11,244 nucleotides of DNA from Acidimicrobiia bacterium (lineage in GTDB: Bacteria; Actinomycetota; Acidimicrobiia; Acidimicrobiales; Acidimicrobilacustridaceae). Shown one piece after another: positions 6,323-11,244 of the stretch (positions are counted from its first letter, which is position 1; every line of letters begins with the position of its first letter). The position numbers and the translations under genes were made by a program. The stretch lies in the NCBI GenBank assembly GCA_018882825.1, contig VERC01000053.1:1-11244 (forward strand). The letters run 5' to 3'. The notes under the pieces were generated by a model. That model had not been told where the DNA came from and did no database searches. It saw only the letters and a program-made list of their open reading frames with translations.

Positions 6323-7435
6323 TCAGCCGGCGATCGCCGAGGCAACCGCGTAGTAGAGAGGAATGCCGATGGCGATGTTGATCGGGAAGGTGATGCCCAA
6401 CGCGAGCGTGAAGTACCGACTTGGCCGCGCCTCGGGGATGGCGTAGCGAACCACGGCCGGCACCACGATGTAACTGCCGCTGGCGGCGAGTACGGCGAGG
6501 AGTGTGAGGTCGCCGACGGTCAGTCCCAGAGCCCATCCGATCGCCAGGGCGAGCGTCGCGTTGACGAAGGGCACGATGGCGCCGAAGGCGATGAGGAAGG
6601 GTCCGACGTCGCGGACCTCGCGCAACTGTCGGGCCACGAGCAGACCCATCTCCAGCAGGAAGAAGGCGAGGAAGCCCTTGAACACTCCGTTCACGAACGG
6701 CGCCATGGCTTCGCCGCCCTTGTCGCCGCTGAGCGCGCCGATGATCATCGAGCCGATGAGGAGCAGATGCGCACCGTCGGTGAAGGCCTCGCGCAGCACC
6801 TCCTTGATCGAGATCGGGGCACCGCTGTGTTCCTCACCGGTCTCTTCGGGTCCGCGCTGACCGGCCGGGTGGGCAGCCTCGGGTACGAGGGCTTGAGCGT
6901 CGGTAGCGGCCAACCCCTTGATCGCGGAGGCCAGGGTCGGTTCGACCACGCCCATCTCGGAGCCGGTGCCGATGCGGGACCGCACCCAGGTGGCGAGCAG
7001 TACGGCCATGATGATGGCGGGAGACTCCATGAGCACGAGTGCCACCGTCATGTGACCGCCGGCCTCGTCACCGCGGGAGACGAGGAACTGCGAGGCGGTG
7101 ACGAAGGTGACGGCGCTCACCGAACCGTAGGTGGCGGCGATGGCGGCCGCGTCGAATGCATTCACACGGCGGCGGAGCACCATGAACCACACGGCGGGAA
7201 TGAACAGCGCGAGCACGATGGCGGCGCCGAGCACCTTGACGCCGTCGCCCGACAGTCCGGCATCGGCGAGGGCCTGGCCCCCCTTGAAGCCGAGCGCCAT
7301 CAACAGGTAGAGCGACAGGAATTTCGCCACCGGAGCGGGGATCTCGAGATTCGAGCGGATGAGTCCGATGACGACGCCGAGGAAGAAGAAGAGCACGGCG
7401 GGGTCGGTCAGGTTCTTGAGTACGTCGGCGTCCAC
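6323..7435 (-). CDS. sbtA: SbtA-family sodium-dependent bicarbonate transporter
   Basis: A 370-residue integral membrane protein of the SbtA (DUF897) family, which imports bicarbonate with sodium. Segments typical of the family: VLFFFLGVVIGLIRSNLEIP at 14-33, FLSLYLLMALGFKGG at 39-53, GSVSAVTFV at 104-112, LVLMESPAIIMAVLLATWVR at 133-152, FLAFFLLEMGLLVARQL at 255-271, and AASGSYIVVPAVVRYAIPEA at 317-336. The two repeats each carry the Gly/Ser-rich half-helix expected at the substrate site (104-109, 317-322). A hydrophilic, acidic loop of about 70 residues (152-222) separates the two halves. GTG 7435 is supported by GAGGAGAA just upstream (7445-7438), with a short spacing. No SbtB-type PII partner is seen. 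It is divergent from purK (77 nt between starts) and 19 nt upstream of the PhyH-like gene. Bicarbonate as substrate is inferred from the family. Confidence 0.85.
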   Translation of the reverse strand: MDADVLKNLTDPAVLFFFLGVVIGLIRSNLEIPAPVAKFLSLYLLMALGFKGGQALADAGLSGDGVKVLGAAIVLALFIPAVWFMVLRRRVNAFDAAAIAATYGSVSAVTFVTASQFLVSRGDEAGGHMTVALVLMESPAIIMAVLLATWVRSRIGTGSEMGVVEPTLASAIKGLAATDAQALVPEAAHPAGQRGPEETGEEHSGAPISIKEVLREAFTDGAHLLLIGSMIIGALSGDKGGEAMAPFVNGVFKGFLAFFLLEMGLLVARQLREVRDVGPFLIAFGAIVPFVNATLALAIGWALGLTVGDLTLLAVLAASGSYIVVPAVVRYAIPEARPSRYFTLALGITFPINIAIGIPLYYAVASAIAG

Positions 7436-7500
7436 CGTTCTCCTCGGGGCTGGGCGGCGGAGTGAACCGACGAACGGTACTACAGGAAATGAATCTCGGA

Positions 7501-7506
7501 TAAAGT
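7501..7506 (+). promoter_or_regulatory. Putative -10 box of the purKE operon (leaderless)
   Basis: TAAAGT lies 6 nt before the GTG at 7513, without a Shine-Dalgarno between. No convincing -35 was seen about 17 nt upstream. In the same 77-nt divergent gap a minus-strand TACCGT (7479-7474) could serve sbtA, but this is weaker. The gap holds nothing resembling a purine riboswitch. Confidence 0.45.
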
Positions 7507-7512
7507 GCCGAG

Positions 7513-8637
7513 GTGATTCCGTTGCGCACGATCGGCATCGTCGGCGGAGGACAACTCGCTCTCATGATGGCCGAAGCGGCGAGCCGGATCGGCCTCGAGG
7601 TCGAGGTCCTGGCCGCCCGGTCGGACGATCCTGCGGCGAGGATCGTCCCCCGCACGAGCATCGGCGATCCGGGCGATCCCTCGGCACTGCGGGACCTCGC
7701 TGGGCGGTGCGAGGTCGTCACCTTCGACCACGAGATGGTCGATCCGACGGTGCTGGGCGATCTCGAATCCGAGGGGTTCGTGCTGCGTCCGGGGGCGCGG
7801 GCCATGGCCGTGGCCGTGGACAAGGAGCGGCAACTCGAGGTGTTCGGCCGGCTCGGTCTGCCGGTACCCGCGACCACGGTGGCGCGGTCGCTCGACGAGG
7901 TGCGCATCGCCATCGATGCCGTGGGCGGGACGGCGGTGCTGAAGGTGGCCATCGGTGGGTACGACGGTCGCGGCGTGCTGCTGGGCGCCACCGCCGAGTC
8001 GGCGACCGAGTGGATGCCTGATCGTCCCGTGGCGGTGCTGGTGCAGCCCGAGATGGACATCGACGCCGAGATCGCGGTGCAGGTCGTGCGCGGTGCCGAT
8101 GGTGACATGGTGGTGTACCCCGTGGTGCGGACCGTGCAGCGCGACGGGATGTGCGCCGTGGTCCAGGTGCCGTCCCGCCTCGATCCGGAGATCGAGCGGG
8201 CCGCTGTCGACATGGCGAGGTCGGTCGCCGACGAGATCGACGTCGTCGGTGTGCTGGCCGTCGAGTTCTTCATCGTCGATGGTGCCCTGCTGCTCAACGA
8301 GATCGCGGCCCGACCGCACAACAGTGGACACATCACCATGGAGTCGTCGCGCACCTCGCAATTCGAGAATCACCTCCGCGCCGTGGCCGGGCATCCGCTC
8401 GGATCGACCGAACTCGTCGTTCCCGCGGCCGCCATGGTCAACGTGGTCGGATCGTCCCGTACCGGAGGTGGGTACGGAATTCTCCCCGCCGACGTGGCCG
8501 TGCATCTCTACGGCAAGCGGCCTCGACCCGGTCGGAAGTTGGGACACGTGACGGCCACGGCGGTAACCCTCGAAGACGCCACCGAACGTGCGCTCCGCGC
8601 CGCCCGGACCCTGGAGAACGGAGCGTCCACGTCATGA
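7513..8637 (+). CDS. purK: N5-carboxyaminoimidazole ribonucleotide synthetase PurK
   Basis: A 374-residue ATP-grasp enzyme of de novo purine synthesis. It converts AIR, ATP and bicarbonate to N5-CAIR, the substrate of PurE. Features: [17 protein letters not shown] at 7-23, the first ATP-grasp contact [17 protein letters not shown] at 103-119, Lys144 and the flexible loop GGYDGRG at 148-154, VGVLAVEFF at 245-253 with metal-binding Glu251, [12 protein letters not shown] at 262-273, and [10 protein letters not shown] at 282-291. The loop is [11 protein letters not shown], where many homologues have K-T-R-R/G before GGYDG; otherwise the active site looks intact. The GTG start at 7513 places the glycine-rich loop at the normal position. 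It overlaps purE by 4 nt (ATGA), so the two are translationally coupled. Confidence 0.95.
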   Translation: MIPLRTIGIVGGGQLALMMAEAASRIGLEVEVLAARSDDPAARIVPRTSIGDPGDPSALRDLAGRCEVVTFDHEMVDPTVLGDLESEGFVLRPGARAMAVAVDKERQLEVFGRLGLPVPATTVARSLDEVRIAIDAVGGTAVLKVAIGGYDGRGVLLGATAESATEWMPDRPVAVLVQPEMDIDAEIAVQVVRGADGDMVVYPVVRTVQRDGMCAVVQVPSRLDPEIERAAVDMARSVADEIDVVGVLAVEFFIVDGALLLNEIAARPHNSGHITMESSRTSQFENHLRAVAGHPLGSTELVVPAAAMVNVVGSSRTGGGYGILPADVAVHLYGKRPRPGRKLGHVTATAVTLEDATERALRAARTLENGASTS

Positions 8638-9122
8638 AGGTCGCCATCATCATGGGCAGTGATTCGGATCTCGGTGCCATGCAGGCTGCCATCGACGTTC
8701 TCGACCGGTTCGATGTGCCCCATGTCGTGCGCTGCGTGTCGGCTCATCGTGATCCGCAGGCCATGATCGATTTCGCGGCCGGTGCCGAGGCCCAGGGGTT
8801 CGACGTGATCATCGCCGGCGCCGGCGGAGCCGCGCACCTTCCCGGGATGGTGGCTTCGGCCACGACGCTGCCGGTCATCGGTGTGCCGGTGCGCCGCCCG
8901 GCGCTCGACGGGCTCGACTCGTTGTTGTCGATCGTGCAGATGCCAGCGGGCATCCCCGTGGCCACCATGGCCATCGACGGCAGCGAGAACGCCGGGCTCC
9001 TCGCCGTGCGCATCCTCGCCCGATTCGACGAGCGGTTGCGAGCGCGACTGGGCGAGCACGCGGCGGAACTTCGTGCTGCCGTCGCCACCAAGGACGCCGC
9101 CATCACCCGGGAGCGACGATGA
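8634..9122 (+). CDS. purE: N5-carboxyaminoimidazole ribonucleotide mutase PurE (class I)
   Basis: A 162-residue mutase that converts N5-CAIR to CAIR, the step after PurK. Signature segments: MGSDSDL at 7-13, the catalytic SAHRDP at 36-41 (His38), [15 protein letters not shown] at 60-74, and [24 protein letters not shown] at 91-114 (landmarks [11 protein letters not shown] at 91-101 and PVATMAI at 108-114), then SENAGLLA at 117-124. Pairing with PurK and the family pattern make this the class I, bacterial-type enzyme. The ATG overlaps the purK stop as ATGA (8634-8637), and GGAG at 8620-8623 is a plausible Shine-Dalgarno. The stop in turn overlaps a 17-codon ORF as ATGA (9119-9122). Confidence 0.96.
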   Translation: MKVAIIMGSDSDLGAMQAAIDVLDRFDVPHVVRCVSAHRDPQAMIDFAAGAEAQGFDVIIAGAGGAAHLPGMVASATTLPVIGVPVRRPALDGLDSLLSIVQMPAGIPVATMAIDGSENAGLLAVRILARFDERLRARLGEHAAELRAAVATKDAAITRERR

Positions 9123-9172
9123 CCATGCCCCGGATCATCGCCAGGATCCACCCTCGAGGAGCGCATCGGTGA
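9119..9172 (+). CDS. 17-codon ORF bridging purE and the winged-helix gene (possible coupling peptide)
   Basis: The frame reads [17 protein letters not shown] and then stops. Its ATG overlaps the purE stop as ATGA (9119-9122). Its TGA overlaps the GTG start of the next gene as GTGA (9169-9172). The Shine-Dalgarno GAGGAG of the next gene (9156-9161) lies inside it. A ribosome ending purE could therefore reinitiate here and carry on to the regulator. No homologue is recognised, and the peptide may have no function beyond coupling. The double overlap is directly visible; translation is inference and may be chance. Confidence 0.4.
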   Translation: MTMPRIIARIHPRGAHR

Positions 9173-9489
9173 GTACAGAGTTCGAGAAACCCTCGTGGAC
9201 CTTCTTCACCAACCACGGTCACGTCCTGGTGTGTCTGGCCGGTGATCCTGATCTGCGCACCCGCGATGTCGCCGAGATGGTGGGGATCACCGAGCGTTCG
9301 GCCCAGGCCATCATCGGCGACCTCGTCGAGGCCGGCTATGTCACCCGCATCAAGGAAGATCGTCGCAATCGGTACGTGGTGCACGGTGACATACCGCTGC
9401 GCCACCCGCTCGAATGCGATCACACGGTCGGTGAGTTGCTCGAGGCGCTCGACCGGCCGGTGGCCGGACGCAATCGCAGGGGGGCCTGA
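9169..9489 (+). CDS. Winged helix-turn-helix (MarR-like) transcriptional regulator
   Basis: A small 106-residue single-domain DNA-binding protein. The order is: N-terminal helix with FFTNHGHVLVCLAGDPDLR (residues 12-30, including the NHGHVL helix), helix-turn-helix TRDVAEMVGITERSAQAIIGDLVEAGYV at 31-58 (recognition helix around TERSAQAIIGDL, 41-52), wing TRIKEDRRNRYVV at 59-71, and a short C-terminal helix HTVGELLEAL (85-94). There is no ligand-binding domain, so any effector would have to be sensed by the small fold or by partners. GTG 9169 is supported by GAGGAG at 9156-9161 with a 7-nt gap. As the last gene of the purKE unit it may autoregulate that operon or the divergent sbtA; this is inference. 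A stable inverted repeat follows the stop. Confidence 0.8.
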   Translation: MSTEFEKPSWTFFTNHGHVLVCLAGDPDLRTRDVAEMVGITERSAQAIIGDLVEAGYVTRIKEDRRNRYVVHGDIPLRHPLECDHTVGELLEALDRPVAGRNRRGA

Positions 9490-9494
9490 ACGTC

Positions 9495-9524
9495 GGACGG
9501 CGCGGGCCGAGGCCCGCGCCGTCC
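9495..9524. terminator. Bidirectional terminator-like hairpin between convergent genes
   Basis: GGACGGCGCGGGCC and GGCCCGCGCCGTCC form a perfect 14-bp inverted repeat around a 2-nt centre (9509-9510), so about 13 bp plus a 4-nt loop in RNA. It begins 5 nt after the regulator stop and ends 22 nt before the htpX stop, so it could end transcripts from both sides. There is no T-run, as is common in high-GC actinobacteria. A second weaker repeat (GCTGCCG 9529-9535, CGGCAGC 9553-9559) follows over the htpX stop. Confidence 0.75.
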
Positions 9525-9546
9525 CTCGGCTGCCGTCGTGACGTGC

Positions 9547-10410
9547 TCAGCTCGGCAGCGAGGCCATGCGCTCCAGTCGTTCGATCCGCTCCTCCACGGG
9601 CGGATGGGTCATGAACATGCGGGTCATGTCCCGGCGACGCCCGGTGAGGGGGTTCACGATCCAGGCGCTGGCCTGCGCCGGAGCGATCTCCATCGGTGCG
9701 CGCTGGGAGATCGTGTCGAGTCGTCGCAGGGCCGAGGCCAGGGCCAGTGGGTCGCCGCTGATCGAGGCACCGACCCGATCGGCCTCGTACTCCCGTGAAC
9801 GCGACACTGCCATCTGCAACATCCCGGCGGCGATGGGGGCGATGATCGCCATCAGCAGCAGCGTTGCTCCCGACGGACCATCGTCATCGTCGCTCGATCC
9901 ACCGAACAACCCGGCGAACATCGCCATGTTGGCCAGGAACGAGATGGCGGTGGCGATGGCGGCCGCCACCGAGCCGATGAGGATGTCGCGGTTACGGATG
10001 TGTGCCATCTCGTGGGCCAACACGGCGCGGACCTCGTCGGACGGACAGTTCTGCAACAACCCCTCGGTCACGGCCACGGCGCTGTGTGACGGGTTGCGGC
10101 CGGTGGCGAAGGCATTGGGTTGCGGTGAGGGTGAGATGTACACCTTCGGCTTGGGCAAGCCGGCCCGGCCGGCGAGTTCGTCGACCATGGCGTGGAGCTC
10201 GGGGGCCTCGCGCTCGCTCACCTCGTGGGCGTGGGCCGCCTTCACCGCGATGCGATCGGAGAACCAGTAGGAGGCGCCGGTGATGGCGAAGGCGATGACC
10301 AGTCCGATCATCGCTCCGCCGGCACCGCCGAACATCGAGCCCAGCAGCACGAACAAGCCACCGATGGCGCCGAGCAGGACGGCGGTCTTGAGGGTGTTCC
10401 TGAATGCCAT
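9547..10410 (-). CDS. htpX: Membrane zinc metalloprotease HtpX (M48 family)
   Basis: A 287-residue membrane protease for quality control of misfolded membrane proteins. Two N-terminal membrane helices (about 8-26 and 30-50) precede the catalytic domain. The zinc motif HEMAH is at 133-137. Glu207 in SREYEAD is the probable third zinc ligand. Two more hydrophobic segments lie at about 143-169 and 183-200, separated by an acidic GGSSDDDDGP stretch (170-179). PQPNAFATG at 97-105 and THPPVEERIERL at 268-279 are hallmark HtpX segments. Length matches the family. ATG 10410 is fixed by GAGGAGGT (10423-10416), which overlaps the stop of the preceding zinc-ribbon gene, 11 nt away, so the two are co-expressed. 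Confidence 0.95.
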   Translation of the reverse strand: MAFRNTLKTAVLLGAIGGLFVLLGSMFGGAGGAMIGLVIAFAITGASYWFSDRIAVKAAHAHEVSEREAPELHAMVDELAGRAGLPKPKVYISPSPQPNAFATGRNPSHSAVAVTEGLLQNCPSDEVRAVLAHEMAHIRNRDILIGSVAAAIATAISFLANMAMFAGLFGGSSDDDDGPSGATLLLMAIIAPIAAGMLQMAVSRSREYEADRVGASISGDPLALASALRRLDTISQRAPMEIAPAQASAWIVNPLTGRRRDMTRMFMTHPPVEERIERLERMASLPS

Positions 10411-10421
10411 CGTCGACCTCC

Positions 10422-10718
10422 TCAGCCGAACTCGAGCAGATCCGACAGGAAGCTGCTCGCCTTCTTCTTCTTGGGCTTGTACTCGTGATGATCCGACTTG
10501 GAACGGTCGTCGCGGTACTTCTCCTCCTTGTACCGCTTCTCCTCCTTGTACTCCCGTTCCTCGCGCCGGTAGTCGTCGTAGTCACGGTTGGAGCGCTCGA
10601 TGACCTTGTCGAGTTCCCCGCGGTCGAACCACACGCCGCGACACTCGGGGCAGTAGTCGAGCTCGATCCCTTCCCGATGGGTGATGGCGAGTTCGCGTCC
10701 GTCGACCGGGCACTTCAT
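10422..10718 (-). CDS. Zinc-ribbon protein (zf-TFIIB type) with charged tail
   Basis: A 98-residue protein. The N-terminal ribbon has Cys3 (CPVD), then Cys23 and Cys26 in DYCPECRGVWFDRGELDKVIER (landmarks CPECRGVWFD at 23-32 and GELDKVI at 34-40). The first knuckle has Asp6 where a CxxC would have its second Cys; related proteins often show the same CPxD form (recalled). Residues 45-86 are almost all charged or Tyr, with a repeated YKEEK unit, then a short hydrophobic end SSFLSDLLEFG. No membrane segment is seen. Function is unknown; a nucleic-acid or protein-binding role is possible. Its ATG overlaps the stop of the upstream acyl-CoA synthetase (ATGA, 10718-10715), with AGGAG 6 nt before it. 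htpX follows. Confidence 0.85.
   Translation of the reverse strand: MKCPVDGRELAITHREGIELDYCPECRGVWFDRGELDKVIERSNRDYDDYRREEREYKEEKRYKEEKYRDDRSKSDHHEYKPKKKKASSFLSDLLEFG
10518..10551. repeat. 16-bp direct repeat inside the zinc-ribbon gene tail
   Basis: CTTCTCCTCCTTGTAC occurs at 10518-10533 and again at 10536-10551, a period of 18 bp (six codons). On the minus strand it encodes the repeated YKEEK units of the charged tail. It suggests recent slippage or duplication in a low-complexity region. Confidence 0.8.
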
Positions 10719-11244
10719 GTGTCGCTCCTGACTGGTTCGGTGGTGGAGTAGAGCTCTTCGACCTGAGCGGCGTAGTGAGCGAGGATCGGTCGACGACGCA
10801 ACTTGAGCGTCGGGGTGAGGAAGGCCGAGTCCTGGGCCCACTCGTCGGGCAGGATCAGTATCCGTTTCACCCGCTCGGCCCGTGAGAACCGGGCCATGAC
10901 CTCGTCGACGCCCCGCTCGACCTCGGCCACGACCTCGGGGTGACGGCACAGCAGAGCCGGTTCGTCGATGCCCAGTTGTCGGTTCGACGCCCACAGCAGC
11001 AGCGCTTCGTGGTCGAGCGTCACGAGAGCGCCGACCCAAGGTCGGCCGTCGCCCACGGCGATGGCGTGGGCCACCAGCGGTAGCGAACGGATGGCCGCCT
11101 CGAGGTTGGCCGGACTCACGTTCTTGCCACCGGCGGTCACCAGCAGTTCCTTCTTGCGGTCGACGATCCGCAGATGACCGTGTTCGTCGAGCACCCCGAT
11201 GTCGCCGGTGTGCAACCAGCCCTCGCCGTCGATCGTCTCGGCGG
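10715..11244 (-). CDS. Long-chain acyl-CoA synthetase, C-terminal part (runs off right edge)
   Basis: The last 175 codons of an AMP-forming long-chain fatty acid-CoA ligase (FAA1/FadD15-like). The reading frame is open to the right edge and begins AETIDGEGWLHTGDIG. Visible motifs, with residues counted from the Leu of WLHTGD at 11215: TGD (3-5), hinge VDRKKELLVTAGGKNVSPANLE from 18 (landmarks DRKKELLVTAGGKNVSP), and FLTPTLKLRRRPI at 132-144 with the probable catalytic Lys138. This TPTLK ending is typical of the long-chain FAA1 branch, unlike the TATGK ending of the ligase at 489-2024. It is the first visible gene of a minus-strand operon with the zinc-ribbon gene (4-nt overlap) and htpX. The N-terminal domain is outside the window. 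Confidence 0.9.
   Translation of the reverse strand, partial: AETIDGEGWLHTGDIGVLDEHGHLRIVDRKKELLVTAGGKNVSPANLEAAIRSLPLVAHAIAVGDGRPWVGALVTLDHEALLLWASNRQLGIDEPALLCRHPEVVAEVERGVDEVMARFSRAERVKRILILPDEWAQDSAFLTPTLKLRRRPILAHYAAQVEELYSTTEPVRSDT

Noticed and set aside
6304..6345. Upstream 14-residue extension of the PhyH-like protein
   Set aside because: It would overlap the end of sbtA. The extra residues show no family similarity.
7436..7512. Purine riboswitch or clear operator in the sbtA/purK gap
   Set aside because: At 77 nt the gap is too short for an aptamer plus platform. No conserved riboswitch core or strong palindrome was seen.
1..11244. Mobile element, CRISPR array, phage or defence system
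   Set aside because: No transposase, integrase, terminal repeats, spaced direct repeats, nuclease-helicase or toxin-antitoxin signatures. All genes are metabolic or housekeeping types with similar composition.

Overview
The window is GC-rich (about two thirds G+C by eye) chromosomal DNA packed with genes. It has 13 protein genes plus one probable 17-codon coupling ORF, and no gap longer than about 80 bases. Gene content (thiolase-like TLP1, LLM flavin oxidoreductase, SDR, PhyH oxygenase, two acyl-CoA ligases), GTG/TTG starts and apparent leaderless operon heads suggest an actinobacterium. An uncultured or marine Acidimicrobiia-like lineage is plausible, but this is inference. No tRNA, rRNA, CRISPR, IS, phage or plasmid signature was seen.

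Layout, left to right. (1) A minus-strand lactate/malate dehydrogenase-family gene (1-442) runs off the left edge. It diverges from a plus-strand lipid module: acyl-CoA synthetase (489-2024), catalytically degenerate thiolase-like protein of TLP1 type (2027-3529) and LLM-class flavin oxidoreductase (3558-4544). An SDR (4612-5421) follows with its own promoter. (2) A convergent minus-strand pair, a sodium/bicarbonate symporter of the SbtA family (7435-6323) followed by a phytanoyl-CoA dioxygenase-like protein (6303-5425). The SDR and dioxygenase stop codons are only 3 nt apart. (3) Divergent from sbtA, the purine operon purK (7513-8637), purE (8634-9122), a 17-codon ORF (9119-9172) and a winged-helix regulator (9169-9489), each overlapping the next by 4 nt. 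It is followed by a perfect 14-bp inverted-repeat terminator. (4) A minus-strand operon entering from the right edge: long-chain acyl-CoA synthetase C-terminus (11244-10715), zinc-ribbon protein (10718-10422) and HtpX membrane protease (10410-9547).

How the genes fit together. The left block looks like lipid or xenobiotic acid catabolism: CoA activation, a CoA-binding thiolase-like protein, flavin and iron oxygenases, and a dehydrogenase. The centre pairs a bicarbonate importer with PurK, an enzyme that consumes bicarbonate, which suggests a supply link. The right block links an acyl-CoA ligase to membrane protein quality control.

Expression signals are consistent across the window. Genes heading a plus-strand unit have a TAnnnT box 6-8 nt before the start codon and no Shine-Dalgarno (leaderless). 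Genes inside operons have Shine-Dalgarno motifs and/or ATGA/GTGA overlaps. No clearly unprecedented system is visible. The best leads are the bicarbonate-purine pairing, the overlapping divergent -10 elements at 472-481, and the mini-ORF between purE and the regulator.
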